Shown one piece after another: positions 10,605 through 21,870 of a stretch of 64,000 nucleotides of DNA. The position numbers were made by a program, and so were the translations under genes. Source of the stretch: Nageia nagi (Eukaryota; Pinophyta). The stretch is from assembly GCA_050084985.1 (NCBI GenBank), contig JBITNC010000001.1, positions 174,654,001-174,718,000 on the forward strand, given 5' to 3'. A model generated the notes under the pieces. It saw only the letters and a program-made list of their open reading frames with translations. It was not told where the DNA came from and made no database searches. Numbering within the stretch: the first letter of the stretch is position 1; each line of letters opens with the position of its first letter.

Positions 10605-11405
10605 TGTAGACATCTAAAAATGACCCCTCTTTTGATATATAAAAGAAGGGGATAAAAATTTAAGCAAATAATAAAATTTGCTAAAATCTTTTTTTCATTG
10701 GTGACCTAGTACAATTGTCAGAAATCAAGTTCGATCATTAGCACTTGATATGAAATCACCAATGATCTTGCAAATAGAAAAGTTTAAAAAAATAGTAAAA
10801 TTAGGGCACCTAGGGAAAAAAAACAATAGATCAAGGATGAGTCATCCTTGATCCTTTGCCTTCCATACATGGATAGAACCTATGAAAAGGCTAGATGAGA
10901 TTTTTTTATCTAGTACTTACTTCCAAAATAGAAACCTTAACCACCTTGAAAAATAGAAGATTGAATGCAACCTTATGTTGTTAGACTCTATCCAAAGTTT
11001 TGAGTATATTGCATTTACTAAGTTATTTTCATATATTATTAGTCATGTTTACTTGCTTTGATTTCATAGCATAAGCAAGTATGTTTTAATATGTTGTTAG
11101 TTTATGTATGTGTAGGATTTACAAGAATAGTAGCTGATTTGAGCTAAGAAGAGCCATGGAACCAACAAGGAGGAAACAATCAACATTATTATTCTTCTTC
11201 TATAGTTTTCTTAACATCACTTGGAGCTTGTAGATAATAGAAAATAAGGCTTCCCTGAGGCCCATATCATCTATTGTAGTTAAGCCCTCATGCAAGGCAA
11301 ACTTGTAATCAAAATTAAGCTTCATACCAAAGATAAATAAAGAGTTTTGTTGATTATAACATCTCTTATTTTGCATGCTTGCAAGGTTGTTTTTTTGGGT
11401 AAACA
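10605..11405 (+). repeat. Element C 5' LTR
   Basis: 801 bp, TGTAGACA to ...TAAACA. It matches the 3' LTR, which carries roughly 40 extra bases near 27620-27670 that this copy lacks. It also matches E's 5' LTR at 33997. The bases after it contain ATGCTAGAAGG, also found after E's LTR, which is the probable primer site though I cannot name the tRNA. Confidence 0.93.
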
Positions 11406-13291
11406 TTTTAATGCTAGAAGGGGGTCCTTATATGCAAGCTAAATCAAAAATGAGGCATAGGGTGTGTTTTTTATTTTTTATAATCCATTTTTGTTTACTT
11501 TATTATGTGGTAATGTTATTAATTTCATGCTATTTTTTATTTTCTACCTATGTGATCATCGATGACTGTTATTGGGCATCAATGATTGATACTAGGCTGT
11601 AGCGATTATATTAGAATGCCAACAATTCTAAGTAAAAGTGTGAAAATGCCAGCAACTGAAGATAGAGGGTATACATTTCAACTTTTGTCAATTTGGAAAA
11701 TGTAATTTAGGCATTAAAATAAAATATAGAAATGAAACCCTTTTTATGATTTCTTTGCCTAGATTGCATATAGGAAGGGTACATGAATGTTTAGGTAATA
11801 TGCATTGTGTTTTCTTTATTTAGGTAAAATGGCATGAATGTTATCTATTTTTGTTGGTTTTGGGAATGAAAAAACAAACTCACCTAATATTTTCCATTAC
11901 ACCCACTTATGCTCTCCCTTTGCATTGAAAAGCGATCTTAGGTGATCAGAATGGATGTAATAGGAAAAGAGTAAATGAACTCTTTCTTCCTTTTCTCACT
12001 TTTCATCACTAAACATGGAAATAAACTCTCATTAAATTACTTTTGCACTCAAAAGGAGGAATTAAATATCATTAATAATAATGGAATGAATATAAGGTTA
12101 ATTTACTAGGGTTAATGTATATTCAAACACATTAAATTGATTAATTTACCAAGTGGGTATTTTTCCTTCACATTAATACTCTTCATGGTCTACCTCATCA
12201 CTTTGAAAAGAGATTAAAGGATGGTAACTTGAAGAGGAGTTAAAAAACCTCATCTAAGGAAATTCATTTCACATTAAAACTCATGTCTACCTTACCACTT
12301 TGAAAGGATGTCGAAGGATTATGACTCAAAGAGGAGTTAAAAAATCTCATTTAAGGTGATTTACACTCACTTAAATAGCTTCTTACATATCTCATTTTAC
12401 CTCTTCAAAAGGAGTTCAAAGGTATATGTGATTAGTAAGAAGTAGTAAATGAACATCACCTAATTACTTTTGCACTCAAAAGGAGTAAATGAATCATTAG
12501 TTTGTAGTTAAATAATAACATTAAAATTCGTAATGAATTTCATGGGGCTATATTAAGACTCATTAATTAAAACAATGCTTTTTCATATTAAATAAAATAT
12601 AATCAAAGGACATGTATGTTGGGTTGGATTGTAGTTATCATGAGTTCTTTTATCTTTATTGAATATGTATAATACCTTTTAAAAATAAATATCAATAAGT
12701 TGGAGGTGATGGCCAACCATTGATTCTATATTTTTTGTGTACCCATTGACCACACCATAAGCCATACAGCCAAACCTAGAGATGAATCCTAGATTCTAGG
12801 TTAAAAGTCATCACTTTTTGCTAGGTGACTATAAATAAGGAGGCTATGCTTGGATTTTAGTATCAAGATAGTCTTTAGTAGTATTCACCAAGGCCCATTA
12901 CACTAAGAGGACCACCTTAAGTACCAAGCTAATACTTTGCCATAGATTACCTATAGGTTTCTAGCCTACCCTTGTTTAAACACCTGACTAGACAAAAAAA
13001 TTAGAAAAATTAACAAAAATAATATTAATGATTCACATTGATTATTAAAGAAAAATTAATTCAATCTAACAACAAAATTAGATAAGATAATCACATCAAA
13101 AAGGTGAGTTTATAAATAGGTTGTTTATGCATTCATTTGTTTTATCAATAATATAAAATAAAAAATAAAAATATAATTATTGTGAATGATGTATATTTTC
13201 TTTTACTTTTTGTTTAAACAAAAAACAAAAACAAAATTGAAAAGTGCAAAGTAATAAAAAATGAAAGAGAATAGTTAATACTCATTCTCAA
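11406..13291 (+). other. Element C leader with iterated hairpins and ~105-bp repeats
   Basis: No gene is visible. Between about 11915 and 12500 short inverted repeats recur, such as CTTTTGCACTCAAAAG at 12045 and 12469 (6-bp stem, 4-base loop). Positions 12165-12430 hold two to three imperfect units of about 105 bp, each with 'cacattaa', 'accactttgaaa', 'aaaggat', 'gactcaaagaggagttaa'. The same arrangement is at 35380-35940 in E. A structured RNA leader is plausible; the function is inference. Confidence 0.65.
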
Positions 13292-15640
13292 ATGGCTCAT
13301 CAACAACAAGAGCCCTATGATGAAACCTACCAAGAAAGGCAACCTAGTTATAGGTCTCATAGATCTAGTAGAGAAATATCAAAGAGAGGAAATCCTTAAG
13401 AAACAAACGATACTTCAAATGAAGTAAGATAAATTTTAACTTAGTTAAGGATTCCTCATTCTTCTCATGCTCATAGTCTTCCATTAAATTTAAATTATCT
13501 AGTAGAAGAAATGCCAATAGGTAATAAAGAAGAAGTTATTTTAAGGACTATTACCCCATCACAAATGCATTCAGCTTATAATATTTTACAAAAGGGACCT
13601 TTTAAACTAAAGTAGGATCATGTTACACATTATCTACCATATATAAATGTTATTCAATTCTATTTAAGATGAGATTATTATACCCCTTCCACCATCTCTA
13701 GAAGGATGGAAGAATTCAATGATAGAATTTTGATACATACAACTACTCCAATATCTAAGTCAAGAAGCTATGCTAGGATGTATAATGATGCTTATCATAT
13801 TTTGAAATTAAATACTCCTACCCCTAGGACTAGTCATTCTTATTTAATTATGAGTTACATGGACCTTAGCACTACTTGTACTACCCCTAGGACTAGCCAT
13901 ATAATTCCCAAACAAATACATAGAGGAAATATTGATCCTTTCAAGTATAAGGCAGAAGAGATACCATCATATATGCCTAGATTAAATCAATATTAGGAAC
14001 AATTTTAGACCAACCAACAAATTATTCTATATAATCCAAATATATAGAAACCAAATCAACCTATAAGATCAAGGAAAAATCCAAGTTTGCAAACACAACC
14101 TGTATTTCATGCATATCAAAGTAAAACACCACTAGGGAAACCTAACAAACAACAGGTTCAAACTTAACCTTAGAATATATTTAATCAAAAAAATAATGAA
14201 TAATAGGAAGTTTTCATCTAGATAAAGATCCTTGTCTCCTCAAGGTTATAAAAATTATAAAAATCAAATCCTTCATTTACCTATAAAATGGGAAGTATTA
14301 CATGAGCAACAATAACATCTAAAACCTCCTTTACCTTTATTTATACATGACATTCAAAAAAATCATGCTCTTACACATTTATATCAATAGGGGAAACAAT
14401 AGTTTCCTCCATATCAACCACCTCCACCTACTCCACCATATAATACAAATTATTATGGTGATCAAACACCTTCTAAAAGAAGTTACCAATCATTTCCAAT
14501 AAACAAACAAAGAGAAGGTAATAGGGATAATAAACATTGTATCATTCCTACATAACCAACTAATGACTTTGATGAAAGGTTAATAGATATTGAGAGAATG
14601 TTACATCAACAAAAAAATATAAACTCTCTTACAAAAAAATTTGTCATGAGCCCATACACCTAAGTGTTCCTAAGATGGATATACCTTTCAAATTAAAGAT
14701 TCCAAAAATTGAATCTTTCAAAAGAAAGGAGGATCATAAAGAGCATATATGATGCTTTAAATATTCAAATTATGTAATTTCCAACAATAATGATTTGATG
14801 TTATGTATCTTTCCTATGACACTTGCTGGACAAGCAATGGATTGGTAAAATAACTTAACTAAACACAACATCACAACATATGCACAATTGGCTAACTTGT
14901 TATTAGAACACTTTAGGATAAATATTAAAGATAAAACTTCCATAATTGATCTCAAAAGATTGCAACAATTTTAGGATGAGATAGTTATGGATTTTATTTC
15001 AAGATGGAGGGTGATTTTGACAAGCATGCCTTATACTCTACCATAAGAAGAACTAGTGAAAATGTTTAGTCATAGTTTTTTGAGACCTATTGCTAGTACC
15101 TTGTTGATTCAACAACACAAAATATTTGAGAAAGCAATATCTCAAGCTATTGTAATCGAAAACATTAAAATCCAAGATGGAGAACTAAAAGGTAAAAAGA
15201 AATAACCTTATGTTAGACACAAAAATTAGGTAGAACAATCAACAAAACTAATGTCTACTAATAAAGTTTCTTATCTTAAATATGGAGAACTAAACTCTTC
15301 ACAAAATATACCTAATGAGGGAAGAAAACCTAGGCCACCCCCTAGAAAGATTACTCCTTTAACCAAATCTCTTTATGATATCTTGAAAAAATTAATGGAC
15401 CATAAAATGATTAAATTACTCAAAAGACCAAATGCAAGAGATAGTAAATGGTATAATAAGAATGATTATTATCATTACAATTTTCAAAAGGGTCATACTA
15501 CAAGAAAATGTAGAACATTACAATATAAGGTTTAGGATTTGATTGATCAAGGAAGATTATAGGTAGATAACCCATTGACTATCCCTAATCAAAATCTAGA
15601 AATATATTAGAATCCACTTCCTCAACATCATGCAAATACT
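13292..15640 (+). pseudogene. Element C: gag
   Basis: The chosen start is the ATG at 13292 (MAHQQQEPYDETYQERQ), conserved in E at 36740. The N-terminal third is polar and rich in Q, S, P and R. The gag core at about 14660-15120 contains 'GQAMDWY', 'LLEHFRINIK' and 'VMDFISRWR', a typical retrotransposon gag signature. A zinc-binding stretch near 15455-15540 reads YYHYNFQKGHTTRKCR, resembling the CX3H...C knuckle of Tat Gag with the first Cys replaced. Many stops, often TAA or TAG at Gln positions. The longest open pieces are 96 and 94 codons. Gag would form the particle. Confidence 0.85.
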
Positions 15641-15819
15641 ATAGCATCACACATACATAAAATTTAAGTAACATATAAAGTATTTCAAGATGCTTCTACT
15701 TTTGTTGCTATGGTAAGCATAATTAAAATACCCCAAAGTGCCCAAGGAAGGCAAGTTGATATTCCTAACAATTAAAAGAATGATGGAATTATACAACTAA
15801 ATATACCTATACCTCAACC

Positions 15820-16575
15820 TCCTAAGGTTTTAGTAAAAGGAGCTTTACAACATCAATTGAGAAAGTCATAAGTAAAGATGTTTTTGTTTGAGTTATTGCA
15901 AGAATCCAAAGATCATAGAGAAGCTTTGAACTAATTGTTGCAAATAATTGAGTTAGATATTAATGATCTTAAAAGATTTATGTCTTTTGTGAAGAATATT
16001 AAAACAAACTAAAAAACCACTATTACCTTCCATGATCATGAAGTTAGGCAATTAAATCATTCACAAGTTTAAGATCCTCCATTACATATTATGGCCAAGA
16101 TAGGTGGGATGGCTTTTAAGAGGATACTAATAGATGAAGATTCCATAATACATATCATTTCTACAATGGCCTATAAGAACTTGAATCTCCTTTTTTCACA
16201 CATATGTGTACCTTATTTACAATTAAGAGCTTTCACTTATGCTTTGTTCTCAATAATGGGATCTATCTCATTGCCTATCATTGTGGGATCTAAAATAGTA
16301 CAAACATTATTGCAAGTTATTAAAGGAGACATAATGCAATAAAACTCACTCTTAGGGAGACCATGGATTAGAAACATGCAATATGTCATATCAACATATC
16401 ATAACTACCTAAAATATATTCATCATGGGGTGGTACATTGTGTACTTGGAGATGAAAATCCATATTCCTATTGCAATTATACACATCTTTTAGGAGAGAC
16501 TACTATGCCTTCTACTCACTACTTTACATCACCTATAGTTCCTGAAAAGATATCAATAATAGATATTGATTAAAA
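15820..16575 (+). pseudogene. Element C: aspartic protease region
   Basis: The frame carries 'FHDHEV' then FKRILIDEDSIIHIIS near 16105-16160. This is the Tat protease site (R-[IV]-L-[IV]-D-x-G-S-x-x-x-I), with catalytic Asp present and the Gly lost. 'LQVIKGDIMQ' and 'SLLGRPWI' follow at about 16310-16370, the standard C-terminal flap. E's matching region (39362-40093) is open for 243 codons. It lies between gag and the RT linker. Confidence 0.85.
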
Positions 16576-17248
16576 GGGTACTTCTCCAAGTTCTTTAAAA
16601 AGAAAAGATTTTATTGATCTTAAAATATCTCATACACCAAATATTAATAAATATCCATTACTAAAAATAAATTTGGAACTCCTAGAAAAGCAAACATGGG
16701 AAGAAAGAGCACAAAAGCTAGATGAAGCAAGCAAAGCTTCATCGTCAAAAATATCTTGTCCCATGAATGAATTGGATAATGATAGAACAATAAAAGATAA
16801 ACTATCTAATATATATCCTATGATTATAAAATTGACAGAGAATGTAATAGGAGAATTTTCCATTGACAATATCATTTTTAATATTCCTATAGCTCAAGAA
16901 ATAGGAAGATCTAAAGAGTCTCGTAGTGTGGTAGGCAAATTAATACCACTAGGGCAATTACCTAATCAAACATTTTTTATATATCATGGTTCAATAGAAC
17001 CACCTATCCTCCCTTTACCTTATTCTAACAAAGTAATATTCTATAATTCATTAGAATACTTATCACCATATGTAAGATCATTCATCCAAATATACTTTGA
17101 TAGGTATCAATGGAAAGGACAAGGTTTAGGATGATACGAACAAGGGCCTAGGTACACCATTGATATTCATTATCAATTTCCTAGTGATAAGACATGATTA
17201 GGTTATAAGAACAAAAATCAAATATCCAATTGCAAGATAATTAAGCTA
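16576..17248 (+). pseudogene. Element C: linker before RT, truncated by deletion
   Basis: An open piece of 153 codons (16673-17134) with a polar N-terminal part and 'QWKGQGLG' near its end. The same region in E (53921-54460) leads on to a full RT. In C the frame stops matching E at about 17245 and jumps directly to the RNase H C-terminal part, so the RT is absent. This linker is conserved in the family; its function is unknown to me. Confidence 0.78.
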
Positions 17249-17900
17249 TAATATTAAATGTGTATTTAGAAAAGTTATGTTTAGCAGTAGTATTGGCAAC
17301 CAAAAACTTAAGAATTACATGCTAAACTATACCATGTATGTAATTGCTAAAGTAGATACTTTAAAATATATGATGAATAAAATCTATCAAAATGTAAGAA
17401 CATCTAAATGGATCATGCATTTAACTAAATTTGACTTACTCCTTATAAGTCAAAAATCAATCAAAGGATAAGTCATAATGGACTATCTCACTAAAGCACC
17501 ATTACTTAACAATAATCCACTCATCATAGAATTACCAAATGAATATGTATTATAATTAGATGAAATCAAAATTATCATAGAATCTAAAGAAGATTGGGAT
17601 ATGATAATATATTTTAATGGATTAAGATGTGAGTAAAGCAAAGGTGCATGTGTTGTATTCATTACACCTCAAGGAGTTCCCATACCTTATTTGTTTAAGC
17701 TTAACTTTCCTCACATAAATAACAATGCTAAATATGAAGTCTTAATCTTAGCTATTAAGATCATCATACAATTAAAATTAAGAAATGTTAAATTCATTGG
17801 TGATTTGTTATTAATCATAAATCAAGTTAAAGAAATATTTCAATGTAATGAACCTTTGCTACAAAAATATAAGAGATTGGTGAATAATATCTTATAATCT
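17249..17900 (+). pseudogene. Element C: RNase H remnant and archaeal-type RNase H
   Basis: The first part (17255-17471) is the C-terminal end of the Ty3 RNase H, 'NYMLNYTMYVIAKVD' to 'ISQKSIKG'. The second (about 17590-17900) is the extra RNase H: 'MIIYFNG' (usual YFDG, Asp to Asn), 'FITPQGVPIPY', 'NNNAKYEVLILAI' with the Glu kept, and 'FIGDLLLIINQVKE' with the Asp kept. RNase H removes the RNA strand during cDNA synthesis. The order RNase H then archaeal-type RNase H is canonical for Tat. Confidence 0.85.
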
Positions 17901-17959
17901 TTTGAAAAATATGATCTAGAAATAGCACCATGGTCAATTAATAGGTTTGCTAAAGCTAT

Positions 17960-19345
17960 GGCTTCTATCGAATATTTGATACCTACAAACCCTAATCAAA
18001 AAATGATCTTTATTTAAATCATTCAAATCAATCAATCCTCAATAGAATCAAATGAATTTGAACATGTAATCCTAGACATCACAATGGAAGATAAAAATTT
18101 GTGGCATACATAATTGTTCAAAGTCTTAAGAGATGGGGTATTACTTAAAGAATTAATGAAATCATCTAGGAAAGAATTAAAGATAAAATATTTTCACTTT
18201 TGCATTATAGGAGATGTCTTATACTATACAAATTTTGATAGGATATTTCTCAAATGCTTAGAATGGGTTGATTCACAAATTATTATTTTATGCACACATG
18301 ATGGAATTTGTGAAGGATATTTTAGTGGCTCTGTAATTACAAAATGATTAATGCATATGTGATACTACTGGCCCACTATGGAACATGATTGTATGGAATA
18401 TGTTAGAAAGTATGTTAAATATCAACAACATGCAAATCTATTTAATCAACCTTCACATAAATTACAACCCATGCAATCATTATGGCCATTCTCAAGATGG
18501 GCACTAGATTTAATAGGTCAAATCTCTTCTATTTCCTCAAGAGGTCATAAGTTTATAATAACTACTATATATTATTTTACAAAATAGGTAGAAGCCATCC
18601 CTATGATTTTAATAAAAGGATCAATGATACTAGAATTCATACAAAACCATATTATATGTTGTTTTATAATCCAAACTCAAATTATCATTGATAATGGGAA
18701 AAACATCAAAAACAAGGATGTCCAAGCTTTATCTAAAGGATATCATATCTGATTAAGCTTATTGAAACCTTACTATCCCCAAGGGAAAGGTCAAACTAAA
18801 GCCATAAATAAATTATCTATAGTATTCTATTAAACACTATTGATGATTCTCACAAAGATTGGCATGCAAGGATCCCACATGCATTATGGGGTTATCAAAC
18901 TACTATCTAAACTTCTACTAGGGTAATCCCATTTTCCTTAGCTTATGGGGTAGAAGTAGTATTAACAATATAAATAGAAATTCCCCCTCTTTGAATCATC
19001 TTACAAGACTATATCATAGATGAATCAGTTTGTCAAAAAAGATTAGATCAATTGTTGCTTCTAGATGAAAGAAGAGTCAATGTGTTAGAGCATTTACATA
19101 TTAAAAGAGCTTTTGATAAAAATGTAAAAATTAATGAATTTAATATAGGAGATTTACTTTTAAAATAAAACCAAAAAATTCCTCAAATGGAACAACAACT
19201 TCATGATAAATTTGCTTCTAACTGGTTAGGTCCCTATATGATTAAAAGAATATTTGGATTTGGAGCTTATCATTTAGTTGATATGGAAGGTAATGAAGAG
19301 CATGAACCTATAAACATCATGCATCTTTGTCCTTTATATAGTTAA
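17960..19345 (+). pseudogene. Element C: integrase
   Basis: The zinc-binding domain (about 18280-18440) reads 'CTHDGICEGYFSG', 'YYWPTMEHD' and YVRKYVKYQQ, where both knuckle Cys are Tyr; E keeps both. The catalytic core has 'WALDLIGQI' (first Asp present), 'IIIDNGKN' (second Asp present), and GQTKAINK where the catalytic Glu is Lys. The C-terminal part ends with 'FASNWLGPYMIKRIFGFGAYHLVD' (read in parts), the GPY/F module, and a stop near 19345. Several frameshifts. Integrase would act in the nucleus on element cDNA. Confidence 0.88.
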
Positions 19346-19362
19346 TAAGCTTTTTTTATTTG

Positions 19363-19365
<3 letters not shown>

Positions 19366-19397
<32 letters not shown>
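19366..19397. repeat. (AT)n microsatellite
   Basis: About 16 AT units just after the integrase stop. E has only a short AT run at the matching place (58183-58194), so it expanded in C or shrank in E. Confidence 0.95.
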
Positions 19398-19400
<3 letters not shown>

Positions 19401-19477
19401 AAATAGTCTTTTAATTTAAAATTAACAAGAGAGATCTTCTTAAAACTTATACATATTTAATGTATTTAAAATAGAAA

Positions 19478-20703
19478 ATGGCATCAAAAAATAGCAAAAG
19501 TGTCCACCTAGTTGCTTATAAAAGGGGCATTTGGTGAATATCTTGGTATCAAAAACTAATATACTTGGGAAATATGGCTATAAAATAATTATCCCTATAT
19601 ACTTCTCCTAGAAATAGAAATTTCCTTCATTTTTCTATTAATCTACAAGGAATCCTAGCCTTAAAATTATCTCTAGAAATATATCAAGGGTGGGAGATAA
19701 GTGTTCAAGAAGATAACTTGGAGATATATGTAGATAAATCCATGTATCACTTGAGTCATGCATATTATTTTACCCAAGTTTGCATGATAAACTTGTTATA
19801 TCAATACTAGCCTACATTAGCCCCTAGGATCACATTTGATTATTTCTTCAACAATTGGATCCAAAATAGAGTAATTAATACTTGGCTAGATGAGGATTTT
19901 CTATTTACATGGGTAGACCAAATGATAAGAGACCTATATCATCATAAAATAGTATATAATTTTTATACAGTGTTTATCTATAAGCCTCAATGCTCAATTA
20001 GATGTGTCCAAAAAATTGATCAATAAGTTTCCCGAATTAGGTCCAGGTTCCCCAATCCTCCTCCATGTAACAGTCAAGTAAGAGATTTAATACCAATAAG
20101 ACTAGAAGATAATTAAAAAACACAATTACAATTTAATCCCATGAGCCATTATTTTATTGATAGATACCTAGAGGATTGCTATATGCAAGCATTGTGAAAG
20201 TGTTCTTACACCAACATAGCCCATTTCTTCACTTTACCAAAAGAAATTCAAGACATTATAACTATGAATTTTTTTAATTAGTGAAGACCTAATGCATGGG
20301 ATTTAAAAATTAATAATCCTAAGGTAATCATTGAACTAGAAGCAAAATACATGTGGATGGAAATTGAATCCTAACAAATTGGATCCATCTATTTCATTTG
20401 CATTGGCCTTATGGGAGACCTAGAATCTTATTAAATTATGTTGATCATATGACTCTTTGATGTCATGGGAGATCACTCTCCATAATTGAAGTTATTAATG
20501 ACTTGGTACTAGAATATAATACCCATTCAATTTTTCATAATGAAATTATATATGATTATAGTTCATTATTTAATAAAACTTATTGTGTAAATAATCCTAC
20601 CAATGTAAAACCAAGGTTTCAAAGGAATTTTGAATGCCTTAACCAAAGAAGAAATAAGGTCATAATTAAACCTATAAAAATGAGTATGTCTAGTATCTCA
20701 TAG
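19478..20703 (+). pseudogene. Element C: sense ORF downstream of integrase, unknown protein
   Basis: I do not recognise the product. The ATG at 19478 and the TAG at 20701-20703 both have counterparts in E (58270 and 59488), giving an ancestral frame of about 408 codons once decay is discounted. Visible blocks shared by both copies are 'SPRNRNF', 'ILALKLSL', 'HYFTQVCMINLL' type, 'APRI..D.FF.NWI', 'INTWL.EDF.FTWVDQ.IRDL.HHK', 'KEIQ.IITMN' and 'NPTNVKP.F.R..ECLNQR'. No transmembrane segment, zinc knuckle or nuclease motif is obvious. Position after integrase is where env-like ORFs lie in some gypsy elements, but nothing env-like is seen. The C-terminal 66 codons are open. Confidence 0.65.
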
Positions 20704-21870
20704 AGAGCACAATCCCCCTCACTTCATTACTTCCCCCTCAATCTCCATAGTCATTAAGGATTCCATCTCACCTTTCACTTCTTGAAAATGATGAGGCCTC
20801 AACATTGTTAGCCAAGCCAAAATGTATCACTAAGAAGTCCAAGCATCATCCACTAGTCTTGCCACTTATTTTGTATCTTATTTGTTATCAACCATCCATT
20901 CTAGGACCAGGACCTACTTATTTTATAGTTCAACCTCCATAGTTTTACTCCTTGGGTCATAAAGGTTGGGTTATTCATAAAAAATAAGGGAACCATTATC
21001 ATTGGGGAATTGTACAAAGTTTTTAATCCTAAAACATAATAATAAAATAAATAAAAAATACAATCATTAAAAACACATGTAAATGACTCAAAAAGTTATT
21101 AAAAATTTTCTTGCATGAATAAATGTGTGTAATATATAATTTATCTTTAAAAAACTTCCTACAAATTCTAAAATACTTGAATATGATCTTGTAGGTTATA
21201 TACATCAACATCATGAGTCATCCACATTGTATTAGTCCTCCAACCAAATAACAGGAGGGTTTTTCATATTATGACATTCCTATTTCTTGGGAACTATCAT
21301 CTCTTTGTAAATCATGATCACCTTGTACTTTTCCTAATGACCCTTTAAGAGACCTCATCCACACTCCAAAATTAGAAAAAGATTGATTCAATCAGTTTCT
21401 TAAAAGTATACAACATCAATTTTATCTATGGCAGCCTTAACCATTGCACTAGATACATATAACTATGCTTATGATGTATTAAATAACTCTCATCAGATAG
21501 ATATTTTTATTGATCACCAAACTTGTTGGGGAACTTGTGTAATATATGATATACTTGATGAATATTTCCTCCAAAATCTCATCCACATATTCTTTAGACC
21601 TGATTTCATATGGAGGATTATGATTGATGATCTTATTACCCCATTGGTAGGTGAATTTGTTAAATTATATGGACCACGTCTTGTACATCCTAATGATCTT
21701 TTTGATGAAGTCACCATAGCCCACCTATTATCCATAAATGTTTGGTGCTAGGATTTCATGTTGTTATATCTATCAACCTTTACACAATGGGCCATTGATC
21801 ATACCATTTGCACTCACTACCATTTCCATCCTTTCACCCATGATGACTTATTATAGATTCTTATCCGATT
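20704..21870 (+). pseudogene. Element C: second conserved sense block, unknown
   Basis: Two stretches are conserved with E. At 20860-21030 the frame reads a hydrophobic 'ILYLICYQPSILGPGPTYFIVQPP' type segment and GHKGWVIHKK. At 21215-21850 is an open frame of 107 codons (21428-21751) with 'IFIDHQTCWGT', 'FIWRIMIDDLITPLVGEFVKLYGP', 'DLFDEV.IAHLLSINVWC', then 'HYHFHPFT'. I cannot name a family. It may be further exons or a second ORF following 19478-20703, or the C-terminal part of the same protein after an ancestral stop. Confidence 0.5.

Noticed and set aside
19478-20703. Env-like gene after integrase
   Set aside because: No signal peptide, membrane segment or fusion-like region is visible, so the position alone is not enough.
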